Positions 1-11,800 are shown, numbered from the stretch's first letter. The stretch: DNA of 64,000 nt from Lotus japonicus (GCF_012489685.1 NC_080043.1:57310289-57374288), one strand, 5' to 3'. Notes: generated from the sequence alone by a model not told the origin. Program-made: numbers and translations.

Positions 1-304
1 AGTCGCATATCAGATTGCACTACCTCCATTTCTATCAAACATTCATGATGTATTCCACGTGTCACAATTGAGGAAATATATTGCGGATCCGACACATGTT
101 ATCGAGCTGGATGACATTGAGTAGAAGGATGATCTGTCTTTCGAGACACCGCCAATTAGCATTGGTGACACCAGGATAAAACAGTTGAGAGGGAAAGAGA
201 TCGAGCTAGTGAAGGTCATTTGGAACAAAGACACTGGTGATGCGACATGGGAGCTGAAGGAGAAGATTCAAGAACAATATCCAGAACTATTTACTAACCC
301 TTAA
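1..304 (+). pseudogene. Partial Ty3/gypsy pol, C-terminal end (family A, copy 1)
   Basis: This is the last 100 codons of a gypsy polyprotein: the end of integrase and a chromodomain-like tail, closing with a TAA at 302-304. It is the near-identical inverted counterpart of the end of the complete minus-strand copy at 8814-9117, which fixes the frame. An in-frame TAG at 122-124 replaces a leucine codon found in that copy, so this copy cannot make a full polyprotein. The start lies outside the window. It is followed by a purine-rich tract and then the LTR at 342, the normal order at the 3' end of such an element. Confidence 0.85.
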
Positions 305-1058
305 GTTTCGAGGTCGAAACTTTCTTTTTGGAGGGTAGTAATGTAAGGCCCGAGTTTTAGGCTTATGTTAAGTGAATAAACTTTTTATTCACGATTAGGG
401 TTGATGTAATGTGAAGGGAAACCTGAACGAAAGTTTATTAAATGAAATATATTTATGAAGGAGAAAGTTCAGGAAAAGTTCAAGGATTTCATTATGATCG
501 ATAAAAGTTATAGCACGAACGTTTTACGCTTAAACCTAGGTCAGAAACCCTAGTATATAACTAATTTTCACTTTTGGGCACGCTGGCAGTTAATTCCAAA
601 AATCTTCAGAGAAATGTTAGAATTTCTCTTCTTCCATATATAACAATCGTTTCGAGGCGAAACTCTAGGATCTACGAACGTCCGATTCCAATCATCGGAA
701 GTTTGCCGAAACCGAATCCCTGGTATTTCAAAACCCTAGAATTTCCCGACTTTGAGGACTTTATCTATTCAGAGCTTCAAATGAATATTCCACACGCGTA
801 CACCCATTTCTCTTGATGATTTCAATCTTTCTTCAGAAGGAAGTTTTCCATTCCGACATTCGAGGCAAAAAGCAACTTATCGGGTAAAATAGTTTTACAC
901 CGACTTTGCACCGACTTTGCATTAGTTGCCAAAAATACAAGGAGACATCTTCTTAGTTTGGGAATTCCTTTGCCAAAACCTATCTTAGAATTCATGGAGA
1001 ATGACGCCGGAAAAATCGGGTTCGCGAGACTTTCTTTTTCCCGCGAATTTCCACCTTC

Positions 1059-1067
1059 TATATATAG
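1059..1067 (+). promoter_or_regulatory. Candidate TATA box in family A LTR
   Basis: TATATATAG follows a GC-rich stretch about 715 bp into the LTR. The same box is kept in the inverted copy at 8062-8070. It is the best candidate for the retroelement promoter, but a later start nearer the LTR ORF cannot be excluded. Confidence 0.45.
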
Positions 1068-2589
1068 CAAACAAAGGAAGAAAAAACACAATTTTCCTCC
1101 ATTTTCTCTCCTCTAAACCGCGGCCAAGAACAAGGAAGAAGGAAGAAGAGTTTTTCTTCATCGTTTGCTTGATCGTTGATCCGTTAGTTGCTACTTCAAG
1201 GCTTCGAGGTATAGTCGCTAATCCTTACCTCCGATCGCTTTTTCCATAGCTTTTCTGTAGAGTTTTCTGAGTGGATAGTTTATGGGTTTTTGCAAAACTA
1301 TCCTGAATCTTTCATTTCTGATTCTAAACCTCTTCTATGTATGCCCAAGATCACTTCTGCCGGATTAGATTTTCCGTTATGTCGCCGGAATTCCGTCGGA
1401 ATCAATTTGAACCTAAAATACCCATTTTATGTAGTTTTTAGTAAAGTTCCAATCTTTAGGCTGTAAACTATCGCCTTAGCTTAGTGCTAGTAGGATTAGT
1501 TGTCATAAACGTCGTTGGTGACGTCCCTGCAAAATTTTATTTTTGGGATTTCAGTTTTGAAAATCCTAAGTTAAAAATCATGACCAAAATACCCCTGCGA
1601 CAGTTTTCGATCCGATAATTTTTCCGAGTTCAGAATACCCTTAGTTACGGCTTATGAAAGCATAGGAACCAAGTTTGATCGAAGAAAAATCGAGCCCCAT
1701 AATTAGCCAAAGTGGCCGAGCCCTATTAAGGGGGAGGAAGAAATTTCCTTTTTCCGAAAACTTGTCTTTCGCGCTAGATTATCGTACCTTAGAGTATAGA
1801 TTACTTCGAGTAACCTTAGTAAGTATCGATAGCTTAGTTTCCGATAGATTCTGATTGATTTTTGTGGTTTTGTTCTAAAGGTGCTTTTGAGGAATTCCCT
1901 GAGGAACAAGGCTTTGTTGGTGAGGAAGCACTAGTTGATCATTCTGGAGATCTTTCAGGTGAGGGCTTCTCACTGAATCTCTAGTTAATGCTTAGGGTCG
2001 ATATTTCGACATTGTTTACTGTTTATGCACTGAGATTGTGTGTGATTGAAAATGTTTTCTGAGGCTTCGGCTGACAATGTAGATGATTCATCTACTGAAT
2101 GTTTTTGAAGATTGACTTACATGCTATGTGCTATGTGGGTAATCTAGGATGTGTGGTGCATGCTTTATATGCTAAGTGCTAAGTGTTTATGAAGCGATTT
2201 ATTGATATATGACATGTTGTTGATTGTGATGATTTAAATATGCTTTACACTGAAAATCTGAGATTCTGAATGGTGAGAATAGCGGGCAGGTCATGCCGAT
2301 TTTATTTTGAGAGTTTTGAGAAAGTTTGATAGGACGAACGAGGTTCGGGCCTTGTATAGGGTTTATGGATCGAGACATTCTCTGGAGTCATTTGGGGATT
2401 CGAAGATCCCGAGAACTTATAGGAATTGCGATTAGACTAAAAAGGATATTATTTTGAAAAGAAAATTCATAAGACATTAAACAACCTCTAAATCGTTAAG
2501 TAAGGGTAATAATCTCGAAAGGAGGCTTTGGATGAAAATCATAGTTTGGAAAACGAGAAGTGTCGTTGGATCCAAGTGTTGAGTCTGTT

Positions 2590-2730
2590 GTTGTTGTGCT
2601 GTTGGAGCAGCGTTGGTTGTTGTGCTGTTGGAGCAGCTATGTTGTGGGGCTATCCTGGGGATAAGTCCGGGGAACCGTTAGTTCCCGAGTATGTGATACC
2701 CTTGTGCTGTTGGAGCAGCGATGTGTGTTG
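2590..2730 (+). repeat. Short repeats with GCTG/CAGC hairpins in LTR of copy 1
   Basis: Three copies of a 16-base unit (TGTGCTGTTGGAGCAG plus C) each form a small GCTG/CAGC hairpin. A further hairpin (GGGAAC/GTTCCC) lies between copies 2 and 3. At the corresponding place the inverted copy carries a different tandem block (6324-6462), so this part of the LTR has been replaced or turned over between family members. Confidence 0.6.
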
Positions 2731-3390
2731 TGAAGTGTGTCTTTTGTCGCAGAATCGACTTTGCCTTAGGGTAAGATTTTAGAGACTTTAATTTACCTAG
2801 AACACGTGGCGACGTGTCGAGTGAGGACGGAGACGTTGTTTGACTAATCATCCTGCATTCATGCAACATTAATGGGGTATTAACACAGGACGTACTCTGG
2901 ACCTCGTCGGATTCCAAAATGGTCATAAGACCCGGATTTCCGTGATAGAGCGTCTGTAGACGTCTCTTGTAGCAGACCGAAATGGCAGACCTACGGGTTA
3001 CGGCTGATCTGACTACCGTTGTTGTTGGAGTAAGAGGCACGCGGGCCGAAATGGCACCACCGTGGCTGGTGAAGGGCTGATCCGTTGATGTCCATCCGTT
3101 CCGGATTGCATATTGGTTGACTGGGTTAACCTGCATACATATCATGCAACATGCATACTAATTTAGTTGTTGAGTGTGATTGCTATTTGATTATCTTACT
3201 TGTAACATGCTAAGTGTTATTATTGCGTTCATGTTATTGTGGAACATGCAACCCTAGGAATGATATCTTTAGCTATAAGCCTAAGTGGCTATCTATTATT
3301 TGTACCTATTGGGTTTATTATCTACATAGTTCTTTAGAGTTGACCCTCGCGTCTTCTGTGTGTGTTTTGGCGGACAACGCCTTTTGTCAG

Positions 3391-3870
3391 ATGAACATTG
3401 CGGATTGGTTCGCAATGGTCCACCCTTCGGGGGGGATTAGGTACGAGATGATCGACCAGGACGACCCCGGGTCGTGGGTGGTTGACCACGCGAGCCACCG
3501 AGCGACGTATTCGGGGCGTATCATGGAGGACCACGTGGATAGTGGAGGACTCTTGAGGTCAGGAGTGTTGAGGCGATGCTCTATCAGCTTCAACTTGCCA
3601 CCGGGCGTTCATTGTGGACCAGGTCTTGGAGGAGCACCGCCGCCACCGTCATTTTCAGAGGAGGAGGATCCCTCAGAGGAGATTCCAGTGGGAGTGCCTT
3701 CGGCAGGGTCTAGTGCACCCTCCGTTGCGATCATTGATGATCAGGGTTCGGGCCCTAAGCCCGTGAGTCCAGCATCGGAGAGCGTTGCAGGAGCGAGGGG
3801 AGGACGGATAGGGTTGATAGACTTGGTCGTTCTGGATTCTGATTCAGACGACGATCATGCTAGCACATAG
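3391..3870 (+). CDS. LTR-embedded ORF, 159 aa, conserved in families A and B
   Basis: The product is of unknown function. Residues 1-71 align without gaps to the ORF in the LTRs of family B (16123-16383), with about 43 identities. They include ADWF, PSGGIRYE, HRATY, GR-MED and SFNLP. The middle is Pro/Ser/Glu-rich and looks disordered. The end is IDLVVLDSDSDDD, a hydrophobic patch followed by an acidic serine run, which resembles a SUMO-interacting motif. The ATG at 3391 was chosen because protein-level similarity to family B starts there and the reading frame is not kept upstream. A CAG precedes the ATG in both families, so a spliced start is possible. The ORF is intact here but broken in the other two family A LTRs. 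Whether it is translated is unknown. Confidence 0.6.
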   Translation: MNIADWFAMVHPSGGIRYEMIDQDDPGSWVVDHASHRATYSGRIMEDHVDSGGLLRSGVLRRCSISFNLPPGVHCGPGLGGAPPPPSFSEEEDPSEEIPVGVPSAGSSAPSVAIIDDQGSGPKPVSPASESVAGARGGRIGLIDLVVLDSDSDDDHAST

Positions 3871-4068
3871 TTTTGAGTGTTGGTATGAGCTCCTCTAGTT
3901 AGGATTAGTGTAGGAGTAGAGTTTTAGCTCTGACAGTCTTGCTTCATTCGTTACTTAGGGGACAGGGTAGATCCGCCTATAGCTTTTTGTGTGGTTTCCT
4001 TACGGGAATCACAGAGAGTTGGTTGGACTTAGGAGGTCTTATTTTCAGGCCATGGGGTCAGCTGATTC

Positions 4069-4687
4069 ACTAAGTATTAAAGTTACTTAACATATAAATA
4101 AAACTTTCTTTACCTTTATATTCATGAAAGGGTTAATTTTTATGAATATCATTTTATATGATTAATTATGTTAAATATTAATTTTAAAATGTAAAAAAAA
4201 TTCATATTTAAAAGTGAAGTATTAAATATATACAGAGTTTCTTTGCCTTTATATTGATGATAATTAGTTGTTAATAATTATTTATATTATGATTTATAAA
4301 ATATATAAGTTCTCATATATAATATTAAAATATAAATTTTAATTTATGAAAAGTTAATTTTAAATAATAAATTATGAAATAAATTAAAAAAACAATCAAA
4401 TAGGGCTAAGTAAATATAATATTTTATAATTTCAAAAAAATATATATATAATATTTTAGAGAATGAAATATAGTAAGCTTTTTTGAGAAGACCGTGATTA
4501 AATAAGATCTACATCGTCTATCTCAAATAATGGAAGTAATGTCTAGAGAAAAAGAAACATATTCAAATTGAAAGCTCTCTGACATTGTTGAAAGAGAAAG
4601 TCAAGTGCAAAGAATCATGTGATATCTCACAAAGCACTTTGGACGAGGAAACAAGTACAACGCTGTCAACATCAGAGTTTCCCCTTC
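4069..4687. other. AT-rich spacer between two inverted gypsy copies
   Basis: About 620 bp of very AT-rich DNA with no convincing ORF. It separates the truncated LTR of copy 1 from the first base of the LTR of copy 2. It may be remnant host DNA left after a deletion that removed the end of copy 1. Two loosely similar stretches around 4100 and 4230 share a cTTTaCCTTTATATT-like core. Confidence 0.6.
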
Positions 4688-5174
4688 TGTAACACCCCGA
4701 TTTCGGTGGCGTCACTTTAGTAACCAAAATAAACTTAATGCGGAAAAACGTGAATATTTTTTTTCGATAATAACTAAGACAAGACTGAATTAAATAAAAC
4801 CCAAATGCTAAAAGGTAATAAAACTAATATACAATATATAAACAGCCCCCGCTGTAAGTAACAACCTCGTCACGAGTAACCTCCAGTGACGGAAAGAAAA
4901 GTGCAACGCCCGTAGGCAATATATACAAACCAAATGAAAAGGGTGAAGTGCCCGCAACACCATCCCTCAAAACTGAGAATCAGCTGACCCAATGGCCTGA
5001 AAATAAGACCTCCTAAGTCCAACCAACTCTCTGTGATTCCCGTAAGGAAACCACACAAAAAGCTATAGGCGGATCTACCCTGTCCCCTAAGTAACAAATG
5101 AAGCAAGACTGTCAGAGCTAAAACTCTACTCCTACACTAATCCTAACTCGAGGAGCTCATACCAACACTCAAAA

Positions 5175-5613
5175 CTATGTGCTAGCATGATCGTCGTCTG
5201 AATCAGAATCCAGAACGACCAAGTCTACCAACCCTATCCGTCTTCCCCTCGCAACCGCAGTACGCTCCGATGCTGGACTCACGGGCTTAGGGCCCGAACC
5301 CTGATCATCAATGATCGCAACAGAGGGTGCACTAGACCCTGCCGAAGGCACTCCCACTGGAATCTCCTCTGAGGGATCCTCCTCCTCTGAAGATGACGGT
5401 GGCGGCGGTGCTCCTCCGAATCCTGGTCCGCAGTGAACACTCCTAACCTCAAGGGTCCTCCACTGTCCACGTGGTCCTCCATGATGCGCCCCGAATACGT
5501 CGCTCGATGGCTCGCGGGGTCAACCACCCACGACCCGGGGTCGTCCTGATCGATCATCTCGTACCTAATCCCCCCGAAGGGTGGACCATGGTGAACCAGT
5601 CCGCAATATTCAT
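5175..5613 (-). pseudogene. Broken LTR ORF in 3' LTR of copy 2
   Basis: This is the same ORF as at 3391-3870, on the minus strand with its ATG at 5613. A C-run at 5570-5575 is one base shorter than in the other two copies and shifts the frame at the PSGG codons. A 40-bp deletion at about 5437, at a small AAC direct repeat, removes the SFNLP region. The C-terminal frame with the acidic LDSDSDDD tail is still open to 5175. Confidence 0.7.
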
Positions 5614-6323
5614 CTGACAAAAGGCGTTGTCCGCCAAAGCACACACAGAAGACGCGAGGGTCAACTCTAAAGAACTATGTAGATAATAAACCCAATAGGT
5701 ACAAATAATAAATAGCCACTTAGGCTTATAACTAGAGATGTCATTCCTAGGGTTGCATGTTCCATATCGAACGTAAATGACAACAATAACAAATAGCATG
5801 TCCCAAATAGGATTGACAAATAACAATCACACTCGACAACTAAATTAGTATGTATGTTGCATGATATGCAATGCAGGTTAACCCAGTCAACCAATATGCA
5901 ATCCGGAACGGATGGACATCATCGGATCAGCCCTTCACCAGCCACGGTGGTGCCATTTCGGCCCGTGATGCCTCTTACTCCAACATCATCATGTAGCCAG
6001 ATCAGCATAAAACCCGAAGGCCTGCCGTTTCGGTCTGCTACTAAGAGTCACCTAGCAGCGCTCTTACGCGGAAATCCTGGTCTTATAACCAATTTTGGAA
6101 TCCGCCGTGGTCCGGTATCTCGCCGTGTTTAAACCACTTAATGAGTGCATGCAATGCAGTGATTAGCCAAACAACGTCTCCAACCTCACTCGACACGTCA
6201 CCACGTGTTCTAGCTAAATTAATGTCTCTAAAAGCTTACCCTAAGGTAAAGTCGATTCTGCGACAAAATACAATAATCATTAAACGAGTGCAACCACTCA
6301 CGATGACTCTTCGGGTCATCAAT

Positions 6324-6462
6324 ACTCTCACGAAGTCTCACGCTTCAGTGAAGTTTCATGCTCTCACAAGGTCTCACGCCTCAGTGGAGTTCCATGCTTT
6401 CCACAAGGTCTCACGCCTCAGTGGAGTATCACGCATTCACAAGGTCTCACGCCTCAGTGAAG
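6324..6462 (-). repeat. Tandem hairpin array in family A LTR
   Basis: Four tandem units of about 33-40 bp share the core TCACGCCTCAGTG (plus-strand reading). In each unit the flanks pair across the core: TTCAC/GTGAA, TCCAC/GTGGA, CTC-CAC/GTG-GAG with one mismatch, and a degenerate unit at 6324-6353. A separate GATGAC/GTCATC hairpin precedes the array at 6302-6320. The block recurs at 24852-24990 in the 5' LTR but is absent from copy 1. Confidence 0.65.
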
Positions 6463-8813
6463 CTTCTCGGCTCATCCCTTGGATGGCTAACAAACTGCTC
6501 AACGAGCGAAGGAGTACCAACATACTCAGAACTTACCAAACTCCTCAACACTTGGATCCGACGACACTCCTCGTTTTCCCAAAACTATGATTTGACTTCC
6601 AATGCTTTCCTTCGAGGTTGTTATCATTACTTAAAGATTTTGAGGTTATTTAAGGTCTTATGAATTTTCTTTATAAAATAGATTCCATTTTGTCTTATCG
6701 CAAGTCTTATACATTTGCAGGATCTCCCAATCCCAAGTCGCTTCCAGAGGATGTCTCGATCCACTAAACAAAATTAAGGCCCGAACCTCGTTCGTCCTAT
6801 CAAACTTTCTCAAATCTCTCAAAATAAAATCGGCATGACCTGCCCGCTATTCTCACCATTCAGAATCTCAGATTCCAGTACAGAGCATATTTAAATCATC
6901 ACAATCAACAACATGTCATATAACAATAAATCGCATCATAAACACTTAGCACTTAGCATATAAAGCATGCACCACACATCCTAGATTACCCACATAGCAC
7001 ATAGCATGTAAGACAATCTCAAAAACATTTAGTAGATGAATCATCTACATTGTCAGCCGAAGCCTCAGAAAACATTTTCCAATCACACACAATTCCAGTG
7101 CATAAACAGTAAACAATGTCGAAACATCGACCCTAAGCATTAACTAGAGATTCAGTGAGAAGCCCTCACCTGAAGGTTCTCCAGTATGATCGTCAAGCGT
7201 TTCCTCGCACTCAAAGTGTTGTTCCTCAGAGAAATCCTCAAAAGCACCTTTACAACAAAATCACAGAATACTATAAGAATCTATCGAAAACTAAGCTATC
7301 GATACTTACTAAGGTTACTCGAAGTAATCTATACTCTAAGGTACGATAATCTAGCGCGAAAGGACAAGTTTTCGGAAAAGGAAATTTTCCTCCTCCCCCC
7401 TATAGGGCTCGGCCACTTTGGTTAATTGTGGGGTTCGATTTTTCTTCGATCAAACTTGGTTCCTATGCTTTCATAAGCCGTAACTAAGGGTATTCTGAAC
7501 TCGGAAAAATTATCGGATCAAAAACTGTCGCAGGGGTATTTTGGTCATGATTTTTAACTTAGGATTTTCAAAACTGAAATCCCAAAAATAAAATTTTGCA
7601 GGGACGTCACCAACGACGTTTATGACAACTAATCCTACTAGCACTAAGCTAAGGCGATAGTTTTCAGCCTAAAGGTTGAAGCTTTACACCAAAAACTCCA
7701 AAAATGGGTATTTTAGGCTCAAATTGATTCCGGCGGAATTCCGGCGACATAACGGAAAATCTAACCCGGCAGAAGTGATCTTGGGCACATATAGAAGAGG
7801 TTTAGAATCAGAAATGAAAGATTCAGGATAGTTTTGCAAAAACCCATAAACTATCCGCTCAGAAAACTCTACAGAAAAGCTATGGAAAAAGCGATCGGAG
7901 GTAAGGATTAGCGACTATACCTCGAAGCCTTGAAGTAGCAACTGATTGATCGACGATCAAGCAAGGATTGAACAAAATCTCTTCTCCTCCTCTCCTTAGC
8001 AAACTCGCGGCCTCCTTGGGAAGAAATGGGTAAGATATTTGTTTTTTTCTCATTTTTTTGCTATATATAGAAGGTGGAAATTCGCGGGAAAATGAAAGTT
8101 TCGCGAATCTGATTTTTCCGGCGTCATTCTCCGTGAATTAATAGATATGTTTTGGCAAAAGAATTCCAAAACTATAAAGAGGTCTCTTTGTATTTTTGGC
8201 AACTAAAGCATAGTCGGTATAAAACTATTTTACCCGATAAGTTGCTTTTTGCATCGAATGTCAGAATGGAAAACTTCCTTCGGAAGAAAGATTGAAATCA
8301 TCAAGAGAAATGGGTGTACGTGTGTAGAATATTCATTTGAAGCTCTGAATAGAAAAAGTCTTCATTGTCGAGAAATTCTAGGGTTTTGAAATACCAGGGA
8401 TTCGGTTTCGGCAAACTTCCGATGATTGGAATCGGACGTTCGTAGATCCTAGAGTTTCGCCTCGAAATGATGGTGATATATGGAAAAAGAGAAGTTCTAA
8501 CATTTCTCTGAAGATTTTTGGAATTAACTGCCAGCGTGCCTAAAAGTGAAAATTAGCTATATACTAGGGTTTCTGACCTAGGTTTAAGCGTGTAACGATC
8601 GTGCTATAACTTTTATCGATCATAATGCAATCCTTGAACTTTTCCTGAACTTTCTCCTTCATAAATATATTTCATTTAATAAACTTTCGTTCAGGTTTCC
8701 CTTCACATTACATCAACCCTAATCGTGAATAAGAAGTTTATTCACTTAGCATAAACTTAAAAACTCGGGCCTTACATTACTACCCTCCAAAAAGAAAGTT
8801 TCGACCTCGAAAC

Positions 8814-11800
8814 TTAAGGGTTAGTAAAAAGTTCTGGATACTGTTCTTGAATCTTCTCCTTCAGCTCCCATGTCGCATCACCAGTGTCTTTATTCCAAAT
8901 GACCTTCACTAACTCGATCTCTTTCCCTCTCAACTGTTTTATCCTGGTGTCACCAATGCTAATTGGCGGTGTCTCGAAAGACAGATCATCCTTCAACTCA
9001 ATATCATCCAGCTCGATAACATGTGTCGGATCCGCAATATATTTCCTCAGTTGTGACACGTGGAATACATCATGAATATTTGATAGAAATGGAGGTAGTG
9101 CAATCTGATATGCGACTGGTCCAATTCGACGAGTGATCTGATACGGTCCAATGAACTTGGGCGTAAGCTTCTTTGACTTGATTGCTCGACCAACACCCGT
9201 CGTCTGAGTAACTCTCAGAAATACATGATCTCCTTCTTCGAACTCCAGAGTTCTGCGCCTCTGATCTGCATAACTCTTCTGTCTACTCTGAGAAGTCCTC
9301 ATCTTCTCTCTGATCTGCTTGATCTTCTCAGTGGTCTGTTGCAGAAGTTCCGGTCCTACCAACAGATTTTCTCCGTTTTGGTACCAACACAAAGGTGTTC
9401 TACACTTGCGGCCATACAAAGCCTCATACGGTGCCATACCAATGCTCGTATGAAAACTGTTGTTGTATGTGAACTCAATCAATGGCAATAAGGTGTCCCA
9501 ACTGCCCTTGTTGTCCAGAACGCAAGCGCGAAGCAAATCCTCCAACGACTGAATAGTTCTCTCAGTCTGTCCATCAGTCTGCGGATGATAAGCAGAACTT
9601 AGTCTCAGCCTTGTTCCCAAAGCCTCTTGAAGAGCTCCCCAAAAATGTGATGTAAACTTCGGGTCTCGATCGGATACAATACTTGTCGGTACTCCGTGAA
9701 GTCGTACAATCTCCGCTATATATATCTCTGATAGTTTCTCCACGTTGTACGTAGTCCTCACCAGTACGAAATGAGCCGACTTAGTCAGTCGATCCACGAT
9801 TACCCAAATAGAATCGTATCCCTTCTGAGTTCTTGGCAAAGCCACGACGAAATCCATCGATATGCTATCCCATTTCCATTCTGGCACATCCAAGCTTTGT
9901 AGCATACCTGAAGACTTCTGATGCTCCACCTTCGCCTTCTGACATGTCAGACATGCAGCTACATACTCAGCCACTTGTCTTTTCATTCCTGGCCACCAAA
10001 AATTCACCTTCAAGTCCTGGTACATCTTCTTCATTCCAGGATGAATGCTTAACTTGCTCTTGTGACCTTCATCCATAATCAATCTTCTCAAGTCAGGGTT
10101 GTTAGGCACACAAACCCTATCCTTGCACCGTAGGATATTGTCACTTCCCACCTTGAATTCTGGGTCCTTACCTTGACTTACCAAATTTCTTTTCCCGAGC
10201 AGAAACTCATCTTGTAACTGTTGGTCTCGGATTTCTTCCATCAACCCATTGGTAATTCTGATCATCCCGAACTTCAGTTCTCCCTCGGATAATTTCACAT
10301 CCAAGCTCAAATCTCGAAATTGCTCTAACAGCTGCAGCTCCTTCACCATCATCGACGAGATGTGCATCTTCCTGCTCAAGGCATCAACAACAACATTCGC
10401 CTTTCCAGGATGATATTGCAGAGTGAACTCGTAATCCTTGAGAAATTCCATCCACCGACGCTGTCTCATGTTTAGCTCCTTCTGCTCAAACAAATACTTC
10501 AAGCTCTTATGATCACTAAATATGGTGAAATTGCATCCATATAAGTGATGTCTCCAAATCTTCAGCGCAAATACGATTGCAGCTAGTTCCAAGTCATGAG
10601 TCGGATAATTCTTCTCATGCACCTTCAGTTGTCTTGAAGCATAAGCAACCACCTTCCGATGTTGCATCAGCACACAACCCAAACCTTGATGCGAAGCATC
10701 ACAGTATACCTCATAAGGTTCCTCCGGTTGCGGTAAGACGAGTACAGGTGACGTCGTCAACCGTTCCTTCATCGTCTGAAAACTAGTTTCGCACGCTTCA
10801 GTCCATGCAAAAGGTTGGTCCTTCCTCGTCAGTTGAGTCAAAGGTCCAACTATCTTTGCGAAGTTCTCGATGAAACGACGCTAGTATCCCGCCAAACCGA
10901 CAAAACTTCTGATCTCCATCACTGTCTTCGGCCGTTCCCACGACAATACGGTCTCTACCTTTGCTGGATCCACAGCTATCCCCTCCTTAGAGATCACATG
11001 GCCTAAGAATTTTACCTCTTTGAGCCAAAATTCGCACTTAGAAGGATTGGCATACAACTCCTTCTCCCTCAGCACTTGTAAAACTTGTCGCAAGTGCTCC
11101 TCATGGTCTTCAGCATTCTTTGAATAGATCAGAATATCGTCAATAAACACCACGACGAATCGATCCAAAAATGTTTGGAAGGTCATATTCATGTAAGCCA
11201 TGAATATTGCTGGTGCATTTGTCACCCCAAATGGCATCACTAAGTATTCGTAGTGTCCATAACGGGTTCTGAATGCCGTCTTCTGGATGTCCTCGGTCTT
11301 GACCCTGATTTGATGATAACCCGACTTCAGGTCGATCTTCGAGAATATTGTAGCTCCTCGCAGTTGATCCATCAAATCATCAATCCTAGGTAACGGATAC
11401 CTATTCTTGACGGTTACTTTGTTCAGTTGTCGGTAGTCGACACATAATCTCGACTTCCCGTCCTTTTTCTTCACCAATAAGACTGGCGCTCCCCAAGGTG
11501 AAACGCTTGGTCGTATGAATCCCTTCGACAAAAGATCTTCGAGTTGGGACTTCAGTTCCACCAGCTCCGCAGGTGCCATACGATATGGTGCAATCGAAAT
11601 CGGCCCTGTTCCCGGTACGATGTCTATAGCAAACTCAATGTCGCGTACAGGCGGCAATCCAGGTACATCGCCAGGAAAAACATCCGTGAATTCCTTCACC
11701 ACTGGAATACTGCCAACTTCTGGGTTCCCTTTGCTCTCCAAGCTTAGCAAAACAGAATACTCCTGAGATCCCTCGTTCAAAGCGACGCTGATGTGATTGG

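Larger units (their letters stand above)
342..4068 (+). mobile_element. 3' LTR of family A gypsy, copy 1, truncated at its 3' end
   Basis: The LTR begins TGTAAGGCC right after the purine-rich tract and matches the reverse complement of the LTR at 4977-8776. The match stops abruptly at 4068, so roughly the last 290 bp, including the expected CA end, are missing and no target duplication can be read. It contains a TATA box near 1059, a tandem-repeat block at 2590-2730 that differs from the other copy, and an LTR-embedded ORF at 3391-3870. The unusual LTR length, about 4 kb, is typical of Tekay/Del-type chromoviruses. Confidence 0.85.
4688..8776 (-). mobile_element. 3' LTR of family A gypsy, copy 2 (4089 bp)
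   Basis: On the plus strand it runs from TGTAACACC to CCTTACA, so in element orientation it starts TGTAAGG and ends GTTACA. It lies next to the polypurine tract at about 8782-8800 and the end of pol at 8814. It shares its sequence with the 5' LTR pieces at 13467-14297 and 24006-25252. It holds the TATA box at 8062-8070, a hairpin repeat array at 6324-6462 and a broken copy of the LTR ORF at 5175-5613. The base pairs just left of it, ccttc, would be the target duplication, but the other element end is missing from the window. Confidence 0.9.

Noticed and set aside
2678..3145. Minus-strand 155-codon ORF in family A LTR
   Set aside because: The frame is not kept as a protein in the inverted copies and there is no motif. 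The plus-strand ORF at 3391 has far better support.
4870..5106. Minus-strand 78-codon ORF near the LTR end, also at 13649-13885
   Set aside because: Identical in the two LTRs of one element because they are LTRs. The homologous part of family B does not keep the frame, so there is no protein-level evidence.
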